From the NCBI RefSeq assembly GCF_008831285.2, contig NC_045138.2, positions 14,148,571 to 14,212,570 of the forward strand: a DNA stretch of 64,000 nt. Direction: 5' to 3'. Source of the stretch: Nymphaea colorata (taxonomy: Eukaryota; Streptophyta; Magnoliopsida; Nymphaeales; Nymphaeaceae). The notes under the pieces were generated by a model. That model was not told the DNA's origin. It searched no databases and saw nothing but the letters and a program-made list of their open reading frames with translations. Position numbers and translations under genes: made by a program. Of the stretch, positions 55,188-64,000 are shown one piece after another. Positions within the stretch are counted from its first letter, which is position 1. Each line of letters begins with the position of its first letter.

Positions 55188-57508
55188 ATATATATATATA
55201 TGTATATATACCCGTTTTCTCGTCGTGTTCACAAGGAGAGCAAAGATATTACGTGTTTCCTTTTTAGTTCTTCGGTATTCTTCGATTTTATCTAGTTCGG
55301 GAGATATCGACTGCTCTATCCCAAAATGGAACGATTTAACCTTGTATATATGATATGGTGACTCAACTTTTTATGCATCATCCACAATTCCACATATATA
55401 AAGCAATGGAAACCCACTGGCATTGTTGTTTCCATTGCCGATGAGATGATGAGAATGATGATATCTGTTCTGGTCTACGGCCATGCTTTTGATTAACTTC
55501 AAAGGTTCCAGGTTGATAAGTCCACAATTGTAGACGAGGCCGTGGCGTACATAAAGCAGTTGCAGAAAACTTTACAAGAACTGGAGAAGAAAAAGCAAGA
55601 GATGGGGAGAGAGGTGTTCCTTGCCGATCAGGTGCTAAATCATTAATTTCATTGCTTCTTGTTTCTTTCTCTCAAATACACTGCGTTGTAATTGGAAGGA
55701 AGGTAAAACTACGATCCAACAGTGCAGCCTCTCTCCATCACCTACCTCTCGAGTGATGATTTGGCTATCATCACATAACAAGGAAAGGTTGACAGAGGTT
55801 CGACAATTTGTTCTCTTCCATGGCAAGACCTTAGGAGTTAGGATCACTAAAAGTCTCCTTCTTTGCTTTACTACGAAACTTTAGACATGGAAAACGCCAT
55901 TCTCAGATCAATCTTTGGGGTTGGAGACTTCCCAATCAAGCAAATTCCATAAAGTTATGAGTTCAATGGTGAGAGATATGGATACAGTGTCATTTCCTGC
56001 TTTTCAATGGAGGATGAACCATCTCCATAGTGATACTCTATACCTGCTGTGAGTTTTCAAGCACCGGTTAATCTTAAACAGAAACTAAATTTCGTATTCA
56101 TATAAGGACATAAATAGTTGATTTCTTTTTTTACTTTTTTTTTTGCTTGCACCAAATTCGAGCAAGTCCGGCTTCCGATGGATTCATTAATTGTAAAATA
56201 GGTATGGGTATGGGTATGAGTATGAGTATGGATAAAGTAAGGTGGGTAACAAAAAAATAAATAAATAAATAAATAAATAAATATATATATATATATATAT
56301 TATAATCCATAAAAATTTTCAAAATTAAAGAAAAATAAGAAATCTATGTGGAGGGGAAATAAAAAGGGGAAAAATTGAAATTAAATTTTAAAATATAAAT
56401 TTTAAGTTTCAAAATACAGACCCACATATCGACACAGGAACTTGTAGGGGTGGGCAAGCGGCTGGGCCGGCCCAATTCATGTTTGGGCTCGGGGACCCAT
56501 TTTGGTTGCCTGGCCCGGGCCTTGTTTACTTAAAAAAGAAAAATTAAATATGTATATGTTAATATATAAAGAAAAATTAAATATATATACAGAAAATTTT
56601 TAAAAGTTATCAAGCCCAACTCCGTTAAACCCGAACTCGAGCCTGACCCAATTTGTTCACAGGCCCTGGCTGGCCTGTGGCCAATGGCCCCGGCCTGGCC
56701 CTAAAGCCCGACGGCCACTATCCCAACACCCACCCTTAGGTACTTGGGCAGATCACAAGAACTCATGCGACTTAGTCATAAACTAGGCTCATTAGTTAAG
56801 CTGATGTTGTATGTGCGGCTTTCTAATTAACTTTTTTCTTTTACCACACCAGGGTTCGTGTTCGACGTATCAAAATGGCAGAGGAGCAGTGAACTTCTCT
56901 CAATTTCCTTGCTCTTTCCAAACATGGACGTCGCCAAACGTGGTGTTGAACATATGTGGAGAAGATGCTCAAATTGGAATCTGCTCGACCTGGAAACCAG
57001 GCCTATTACCATCCATCTTGTACATCTTTGAGAAGCACAAACTAGAGGTTGTGTCCGCTCACGTCTCCTCAGAGAACTGCAAATGCATGTACATGTTCCA
57101 CACACACGTGAGTAAATCTCTTCTTTTTACGTGCCATGCCAACATAGGAATCAAGTGCATGGCTAGGGCATTGGGCTTAAAATCAGTAGGTTGAAGAATA
57201 TATATATGTGTGTGTGTGTGCACGCGCATGCACACTTGCATGTATGGAAAATGAATCTTGTTTCCTTCTACACCTACTCCTTTTAAGATAGCGCCCATAG
57301 GAATTGAACAAGAGACGTGCCAGAGATACATGACACTTAGCTTCACTACATGCCTATTACTTGTAGTACACCACCACTTGCTGGTGCTGATTAAAAATGG
57401 TATTCTGTGCAGGCAACGGATGCTTCAAACCAAATTCAAGATGCAACTACAGTAGAGGAGAAATTCAAAGTAGCAGTGGGGGAGATGATCCTGTGTTTGT
57501 CATCGTGA
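53709..57508 (+). CDS. bHLH transcription factor, ZHOUPI/RGE1 (bHLH95)-like
   Basis: Four exons: 53709-54065, 55512-55631, 56853-57107 and 57413-57508, all phase 0 with GT/AG sites, giving 275 aa. The start is the ATG of MSDPDLNS; the upstream in-frame extension has no ATG. The bHLH domain covers about residues 88-145: the basic region [11 protein letters not shown] has the DNA-contacting His91, Glu95 and Arg99 of E/G-box binders, followed by helix 1 ([13 protein letters not shown]), loop, and helix 2 ([15 protein letters not shown]), which continues as a Glu/Lys-rich coiled coil. The C-terminal part (about 183-244, from [13 protein letters not shown] to MYMFHTH) looks like the ACT-like domain found after this bHLH type. 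Domain order and the [15 protein letters not shown] lead-in match Arabidopsis ZHOUPI/bHLH95, which with ICE-type bHLH partners controls endosperm breakdown and embryo cuticle formation. The function is inferred from that family. Intron 2 contains a hAT-like MITE. Confidence 0.85.
55028..55054. repeat. (CT)n microsatellite in bHLH intron 1
   Basis: Pure CT dinucleotides, with a shorter CT run just upstream (54980-54996). Both lie in intron 1 of the bHLH gene. Confidence 0.9.
55155..55210. repeat. (TA)n microsatellite in bHLH intron 1
   Basis: TA dinucleotides interrupted by two TG steps and a TATG. Confidence 0.95.
56256..56301. repeat. (AAAT)n-(AT)n microsatellite in bHLH intron 2
   Basis: Six to seven AAAT/ATAA tetranucleotides run directly into about ten AT dinucleotides. 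Confidence 0.95.
56445..56738. mobile_element. hAT-like MITE inside bHLH intron 2
   Basis: 294-bp element. Its ends, taggggtggg... and ...cccaccctta, are imperfect terminal inverted repeats (9 of 10 bases). It is flanked by an 8-bp near-duplication, ggaacttg (56437-56444) and ggtacttg (56739-56746), differing at one base. An 8-bp target duplication is the hAT hallmark. The interior is rich in GGGCC/GGCCC words near both ends and AT-rich in the middle, with no coding capacity, so it is non-autonomous. GC content differs sharply from the surrounding intron. Confidence 0.7.
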
Positions 57509-58731
57509 AAGCTATTTTTGCGGTTATTTTGGAAAAGAAAAAGATGTTCATATGGCACTGCTTTTATGAATGTATAGAAATGCGTATACATCTGGCAAAG
57601 CACGAACAGCATTTTCCTTAGCAAAATAGAGATCAACTACCGATTGGCATGGGTCCTTAATTACGATTAGAAGTCCCACTAACAGATTATTCTTTCAAGA
57701 AAGAAGACAAAGGCTGAGGTTGAAGATTAGAAGTCCCACTGATTATGCATTCCATGTTATTAATACTTAAAATCGTTAACTAAGTTTTATTTTTATGGTT
57801 GGCTTTTGACAACAATGTGTTCTTGAGATACATATTTTGAATCTTGAAAGAATATTTATAATCACATCATTTTTTTAACACAAAAAATATAGTTTTTTTT
57901 CAGTCTTGCATTTTAAGAGCATGATGCAATACAATACTCCTCATCAAATATCCTCTTAAGTGTTATGGCCTTCGAAGGATTACTTGTCCTCAAAAATATA
58001 ATATATGTACGTTGTGTGTTCTATTTATATTATATATAAATTACTATATGTATGCATCAATTAACGTATGTAAAAAATGTAGTATTGTATGTGAGTCAGC
58101 CCAAGAGATATAGCCATTGTGCATGCTTGATTTGTTCATATAGGCAAAAAGAAAAAAAAGGGTTTGTACCGGCGGATCGATTCATTCCTCCAGAGGTCAG
58201 GTAACTGCCAACCAATTCTGTCAAAATCAGCTTTTGAGGTTTGAATTGATTTATAATTGGTTGAATTGAACTTAAATCATCCGTGGATCCGATTCGATTA
58301 AAATTTATCTTTTCAAACTGGAAAATAAAGGGAAAAAAAAAGCACTGATGAATGAAAAATAAAAAAGATATGCCACTTGCCCCTTCAATTAAATGTCGAA
58401 TCGAATATAAACATTCTGATTCAACTTGAATTGGCTAATTCAGGTTTATCCACAACGATTTTGACAACCCTGATGCCAATGGATCATGTCATTTGTCAAT
58501 CAGCAGCCCTGCGCCATTAGCCTTTTCAAATTACAACAAAGAAAAAGGAAAGACGACTCCTTCCATCCCAAGGTCAGACCGCTTTTCTTTCAACACGCTT
58601 ACAAATTAGTTTGGGGATTCTGTTTCTATCTCCGAGTAAAGCAATGAATACTACACACCACACCCTCTCTAGCATAAATCACCAGGTCGAGCCAGTAACC
58701 CAGTCATAATCCAATGCATGCTTCTTTTATC
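57509..58731. other. Intergenic between convergent bHLH and HISN3 genes
   Basis: 1.2 kb that should hold both 3' ends. A 16-bp direct repeat (gattagaagtcccact) occurs at 57665 and 57725. At 58140-58480 the sequence has the GAATCG/GGTTGAATTGAAC style and a cagggttgtcaaaatcg end (reverse strand, near 58455-58475) seen in small hAT-like elements. A matching left end near 58217 (ctgtcaaaatcag) is weak, so I do not call an element. Confidence 0.45.
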
Positions 58732-61700
58732 TTAAGGAACCGCCACAGATTGATTCTTATGCCACTCGACCACATTCTTGTATGGTAAATTACCGCCAAA
58801 TATATCAAGTGCACTACCAACTGTGACATCTACACGCCCCGAGCCTGCCGCCTTTATCCTCTCCAAATCAGACATCGTTGTGACTCCACCGGCATATGTC
58901 ACTGGAATCTGTAGTAAATACAAGCCAATGATTAATAATCTGTGTAACTATCCAAGCTAAAAATGACTCTAATTTTGGCATCAGATGGAGATTGAATGAG
59001 TCTATAAGGTGGTAAGTGTTGATTTCACTGATGCCGATGGCTTTGCAAATGAGCTGAGCCCAGGCTGTTTGAGCATGCCTGAGAAGAATCGAGTGCCCAA
59101 GCTCGTCTTTAGCTTGATAAGAGCTGGAATAACCTTGTCTAAGCTTGCCTCCGTAAAGTTCTATGGAAATTTGGACAAACTTGGCTTGGCTAGTGCCTAA
59201 TCTTTTATTAGAAAGCAAAACTCGTCGGTTTTTGCATGCAGAATGCTTCGGTTATGTCTGACAATTTGATTCTTACTATGGTTTCCATGTCAAGTCAACC
59301 AACTATTAAAGGAGAGCAGAAATAAACAAGAGCCTATTAACTTGTCTATGACAATTATTTAGTTGGTTAGCTGTACATATGAGACAAAAAGATTATGAAT
59401 AGAAAGAACCATTGTCATAATGCATACTTAAGTTTATCTGAGCAGGCAAAATGCAAGTACCATAGTGATTAATATGACTGCTGATGACAGTAAGAACAAT
59501 ATGATCATCATCGTCATTATTTTCAAGAAGCAAAGAAGAAAATCTACTCACAGGACAAAATTGGCCTAGCAAAGCCACTAGCTCCTCATCAATTCCAAGC
59601 CTACAGAGAACAGATAAATCAAAATTTTATATATCTTAGGAAAGTGACGAGGAATAAAAAAAATTATTTGGTGGTAGTTCTGCGAACAAGAATGAAAATA
59701 TTTCTGTGTTTCAATTAATAAACAGAAATAGCTATTTGATCGAATTATGAAAAGATAATGTTTGCCTCCACGAAGGTTAAATAAGCAGCAATGGCCCTAA
59801 AAGCCAGTTTTGGCAAAAAACTTGATGAGCTTCAATGTTAATGCGACTAAAATTATTTTTGGAAACAACTAGGAATTTCATAGAATAACATACCTTTTTC
59901 CCTCAACATCCACCCCATGAACAAGGAATTCATCAGCATATGTGGCAAGAAAGCCAATTGTGTTTTCATCAAGAACTACATCACTAAACTTCTGCCATCT
60001 ATCAGTTACAATGACATAATTCCCATCCTGTAAAACAGCAGCAAAAAAAAGGACTAAAATATTGGCTAATTATAAGGAATAGTCAAATGGTCTACTCAAA
60101 GAAGTTCCTACTTTATTTGAAATAAATGATGAAGCCAAACTCTTACGTTCCGCTGGTTGTAAACCATCCTATACTTAATTAATGGCTTCTAGTGAGGTAG
60201 TCTTTGCTAAAAATTCAATCAAGCAACCTTAAGCTTTTAAGGGGTTGTAAATAAGTTGAGGCTGTTCATAAGTAGCATTGGAAAAATACCTAGGGAACAA
60301 AAAAGTGTTCAAGTAAGAAGGTTGACATTACCTTCTTTCGACAACTAAGATCCAAGACCAACCTTTCTTTCCCAATTTGCTTAACCAGATCTTTCAGCCG
60401 TTCAACATTCATTTTTCCATCACTGAAAACATACTAAGATATAAACAATTCAGAATCAGAACTTGGCAGGAAAAGCTAAATGCTCGAACATATCCTTTAT
60501 TTTTAGCAGGAAACATACATTTGTAAATTTTGCTGTGATTCATCCAACCGAATCCCCACTACTATCCATCCTTGGCATAGCCATGAACTTGTGATGGTTA
60601 AATCCATTACATCAAACAAAAAGGGAAATTTCAGCTATCTAGATGGGAAAAATACAGTAATAAGGGAAACATAATTTACTTAAGTTTAATTGCAGACATA
60701 CGAAATCATAAATTCTGTTTTTGCCAAACCTTAGGATGGTGAAGCCAGTGAATAGACACAACAGAGGCTAACCATTGCCACAAATATCGTTCTTGGGAAA
60801 ATCTTGGAGAGGTTTTCTTGGGTATTTTGGGCAAAGTTGTGCTTCTCAGATAAATTTTGGGAAAATCTTGATAGTTTTTTTAAAAATTTAAAAATCATAA
60901 AAATCCTTTAAAAATAGACAAAATGGAAATCTTGGTAATAATTGCGATAAAATCAAGATTTTAAGAATCTTGTAATTTTTGCCCCATTTTTTCATTCTAT
61001 TTAACTTTTTTTTTGTAAATATGCGAGATTTCAAAAATCTATTGATATGTGTGACACTGGGCTAAAGTTAAACCTTCAAAGAAGTGGTTAACCATCAAAA
61101 AAATGGTTAAATGACTCCAACTAACGCCAGCAATGAAGAACATTTTATTGTCTTTCAGATATTTGATAAATCGGGGTCAAATAGGATCCCTATATTCCTA
61201 TCTAATGAAAATTACTTTTTGCCATAATGATCTAGCTCCAACATATTAATCAAAAAATATTTGTCCATGTGCACAATATGTCAACTCAAGGTCCATCTTT
61301 TCAGCTCGTGTGTTTGAAATAAAAAACACAAACAAAATGTTCATGATAAGCAAGCAAATTCAGTTAACCACAAAGGAGTGTGTACGAAAATGCAGAAACA
61401 AATCATGATTTAAATAGACCTATATTCACATAAAATGCCAGAAAAAAACATAAGTACGTTGGCACATACTGAAGTGACTATCACATGGCTGGCACCTTCA
61501 TCGATATAACTCTGAGCATTGCTAGAGTTGATACCACCCCCAATCTGTAAACCACCTAAACAATGCTGATGAGTTAGCCTAACAATCGATACAAAAAAAT
61601 AAAAATACAAGATCTGGAACCTCCAGCAACTCAATATACAAACTGACGTTTTCTCCAATAATTTTCTTGGAGTTGGTAAATTATGTTGGAAAACTTATTA

Positions 61701-62790
61701 AACGGAAAACACGAAAACATAAATGAGATATAAAAAGAAATCGAATGGAACAAGGGCAGACACTAAGGGGAAAACATGTCAACGGTTAATAAAATGTACC
61801 ATTTCATCAAATTCATTTTACACTTGGTTAAAACAGAAAAATACCAACGTACCAGGATACGCACGTAAAGCTTCAAGTGCTGCAGACATGCTAGAGGCAT
61901 CAGCACCAAGCATTATCACATGGCCACCAACAAGACCATCCTGCCTGTACAAATCTGCAAATTCTGAAGGCGATTTGTCTGATTCAAAATTAGTTATAAG
62001 GGAAGAAGTAGTCTCTTTATTCAAATCTTGTAGAGTTGAACCAACTATCTGTTTTACTTTTCCCTGAAATATTCCAAGTGTACTCAGTAAGTATAGGAAA
62101 AAGCCTATTCCATAAAACTGAAGGGATATAAAATTAACAATGACTTTCTGGATTAGTTATTGTTGCTATCTACTCTATTCATGCCACAAGAATATGGATA
62201 CATTATCAAGTTTACGATACAGGCCATAAGAAAAGAGAAAACAAAATAAAAGGGGTCTGGAGCATCTGACCTTGTGAATGTCTATGCAGGGCCTAAACCG
62301 AACAGCACACCGAATCGAAGGGCATGCTCCTAGACAAACACATTTTAGGAAAAAACATGCTTATCAACAATAGATCATTAGTTTAGCAACAAATATCGTG
62401 ATCTTATCACCAAATACTGAAAGGAAAGGATAAACCCTAAAGAAAACTTCGCAACATATTTTAAATATCATGATTTTGAGATGATCTAGCCTACCAATAT
62501 CTAACCATTTTTTACTTAAAAGCCTTCTTCCCCACATGTCATTGAAACATTTTAGCTTGCCAAGAAAAACACAGATATTCCCGATTTCTCTAATTTTTTT
62601 GCAATGACAAAAGGAAATAGCTTTTAATTGTGGCCACAATGTTTTCCTCGAATTGTAACAAATTAAAGCCCACGAAATCTCAAGAAAACAAGACATTTTA
62701 ATTACCGGCGGCGGCCCTCCTCACTTGTCTCCTGTTGGTCGGGGCGGCGGCGACCTGGAATCGGGTGGCGGGAGCCCATCTTACCGCCAT
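58732..62790 (-). CDS. HISN3: ProFAR isomerase (BBMII isomerase, HisA), histidine biosynthesis
   Basis: Eight exons on the minus strand: 62790-62706, 62329-62271, 62063-61853, 61555-61470, 60433-60332, 60027-59894, 59600-59552 and 58908-58732. All GT/AG joins keep frame, giving 300 aa, close to the plant HISN3 length. The enzyme is a TIM-barrel isomerase that opens the phosphoribosyl ring of ProFAR to PRFAR in the fourth step of histidine synthesis, in the plastid. Visible blocks are [19 protein letters not shown] with the beta-1 Asp45, [27 protein letters not shown] with [29 protein letters not shown] with Asp190, [20 protein letters not shown], and [18 protein letters not shown] near the C terminus. 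The first about 35 residues ([20 protein letters not shown] and on) are Arg/Ala-rich with few acids, as expected of a short plastid transit peptide. I see no frameshift or missing catalytic residue. The gene converges with the bHLH gene. Confidence 0.93.
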
Positions 62791-63241
62791 GGCGAGTGGG
62801 AGAGACGAGCAGCGGGCTCAGTGTCAAACGGCAGGGGCTTTGCCAAAAGCCCTAGCTGTTTCTCTCTTCTCGGTTCCAGATTCAGAGTGGATCCAGAACA
62901 GTCCAATAAAGGTTATGTGGATCGCTCGGATGTAGGTCTTGATTAGTATTGATTTTGGACTAGATTTTTCTTTTTGAAATTTTAGATTTGGATCTTTTCT
63001 GTTTTTTTAAATGTAGAATTTTTTTTATGTATAGAATAAAAAGAATAATGCACTACAGACCAATACAAAAGAGCCATATATGTGAGCAAATCAATGGAAT
63101 TGGATGGTTCGAATCGTATCGGATTAATTTGATGCCAGATTCAAAAGTGCCATGTGTTAATTTTTTCATATTTTATGAACGTTTTAAATTAGTTTTTTAA
63201 TAATATTTAGTAGAAAATGTCCATAGTTGTCTGAGTAGGCC
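62791..63241. other. Upstream region of HISN3
   Basis: 450 bp. The first about 120 bp next to the HISN3 start are GC-rich and probably hold its promoter and leader. The rest is AT-rich. No gene seen. Confidence 0.45.
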
Positions 63242-63842
63242 TAGGGCTGTAAATGGGTTGAGTAACTCTAGATTCGGCTCATATAATCTCAGTTGGAGCT
63301 CAATTTGTGTATTAAATGAGGTGAAGTCGAGCTTATAAGTGAATTGATCTAGTTAAATGAGTAGAGCTGGACCTAGGTAGGCTCGATCTCCTCATTTAAA
63401 CTTAGCTTATAAGTGAATTGATCTAGTGAAACGAGTAGAGCTGGACCTAGGTAGGCTCGATCCCCTCATTTAAACTTAGCTTGTAAGTGAATTGATCTAG
63501 TGAAACGAGTAGAGCTGGACCTAGGTAGGCTCGATCCCCTCATTTAAACTTAGCTTGTAAGTGAATTGATCTAGTGAAACGAGTAGAGCTGGACCTAGGT
63601 AGGCTCGATCCCCTTCATTTAAACTTAATTAAGTTTGACTAAGCTCACTGAATGTGCATAAATAGAAATGCCCCTTTGGTTTTTCAGAAACAGATTTTGT
63701 TGGTTTCTAAGTCATGTATTATGTGTGTGTGTGCGCGCAATTAAGCTTTCTTAAGCACAAGCCAACATTGAGGTGGAGCAAGAACTGCTAGGACTCGAGC
63801 CCAAGCTCGCGCTGACTCGAACTCTGCTTGCGAACAGCCCTA
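63242..63842. mobile_element. hAT-like non-autonomous element carrying a minisatellite
   Basis: About 600 bp between tagggctgt (63242) and acagcccta (ends 63842), perfect 9-bp terminal inverted repeats. The flanking 8-mers agtaggcc (63234-63241) and agtgggcg (63843-63850) agree at 6 of 8 positions, as expected of an old 8-bp target duplication. Both subterminal regions share GAGCC/CTCGA-type words typical of small plant hAT elements. No transposase frame is present. A 74-bp minisatellite lies inside. Confidence 0.6.
63331..63628 (+). repeat. 74-bp minisatellite, four copies
   Basis: gaattgatctag recurs at 63341, 63415, 63489 and 63563, exactly 74 bp apart. Copies 2-4 are nearly identical; copy 1 has a few changes (taaatgag for gaaacgag). 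The array lies wholly inside the hAT-like element. Confidence 0.93.
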
Positions 63843-63922
63843 AGTGGGCGCGTGCAACTTTGATTCACCTTGACTCGGCGAAGGCGACTCGATTTGCATT
63901 AAAAAGAAAAAGACTTTCTTAC

Positions 63923-63972
63923 CCTCCCTAGATCCTGGGTGCAGTAAACAACCACATCCAGATGACATGAAT
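63923..63972 (-). other. Possible internal exon of a further minus-strand gene
   Basis: A pyrimidine tract plus GTGCTGCAG acceptor (exon starting at 63972) and an AGG/GTAAGA donor (ending at 63923) bracket 50 bp. One frame reads DSCHLDVVVYCTQDLGR without a stop. I do not recognise the product. The rest would lie beyond the window or in the unexamined downstream side, so this is only a splice-signal call. Confidence 0.25.
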
Positions 63973-64000
63973 CTGCAGCACAAAGCCAAAAGGAAAGAAA

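Noticed and set aside
55155..55353. 145-codon frame through CT and TA tracts in bHLH intron 1
   Set aside because: Built from microsatellite sequence and lying inside an intron supported by the bHLH exon joins.
58140..58480. Third hAT-like element in the bHLH/HISN3 interval
   Set aside because: Only one convincing end and no target duplication could be found.

Overview
The window is nuclear DNA from a flowering plant. Five intact intron-containing genes of plant families can be assembled from consensus splice sites. They are surrounded by AT-rich intergenic DNA, microsatellites and small DNA-transposon relics. Species cannot be fixed from the sequence. No operons, CRISPR arrays, rRNA or tRNA genes were seen.

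Region 1 (1-27291) is one satellite array. Its basic period is about 2083-2086 bp. Each unit is itself three diverged monomers of about 561, 741 and 781 bp, and these carry about 60-bp subrepeats built around the inverted repeat GATCAGA-N7-TCTGATC. The array holds a 100-base run of N (9764-9863), a 2.0-kb fold-back palindrome directly after it (9864-13958), and a 9.76-kb block (1-9763) that recurs unit by unit at about 15108-24866. Single-base deletions cluster in 7200-9763 and 14000-17250. I read the palindrome and probably the block duplication as assembly problems in a real satellite. The array decays at its right edge (25087-27291).

Region 2 (27292-33633) holds no intact gene. It contains a truncated minus-strand relic of a plant Na/Ca-exchanger-family (MHX-like) transporter with an in-frame stop at 29907-29909.

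Region 3 (33634-64000) is the gene part: a receptor-like kinase lacking an ectodomain (+, 2 exons, 368 aa); a UBP27-like ubiquitin protease (-, 11 exons, 580 aa); a RING-CH/DUF3675 protein (+, 7 exons, 231 aa); a ZHOUPI/bHLH95-like transcription factor (+, 4 exons, 275 aa); and the histidine-biosynthesis isomerase HISN3 (-, 8 exons, 300 aa). The reading frame stays open across every exon join I propose. The genes belong to unrelated pathways (signalling, ubiquitin turnover, transcription, amino-acid synthesis), so no joint system is suggested. Two hAT-like non-autonomous elements were identified, one in an intron of the bHLH gene and one near the right end that carries a 74-bp minisatellite.

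I found no previously undescribed biochemical system. The most unusual content is the layered satellite and its structural anomalies.
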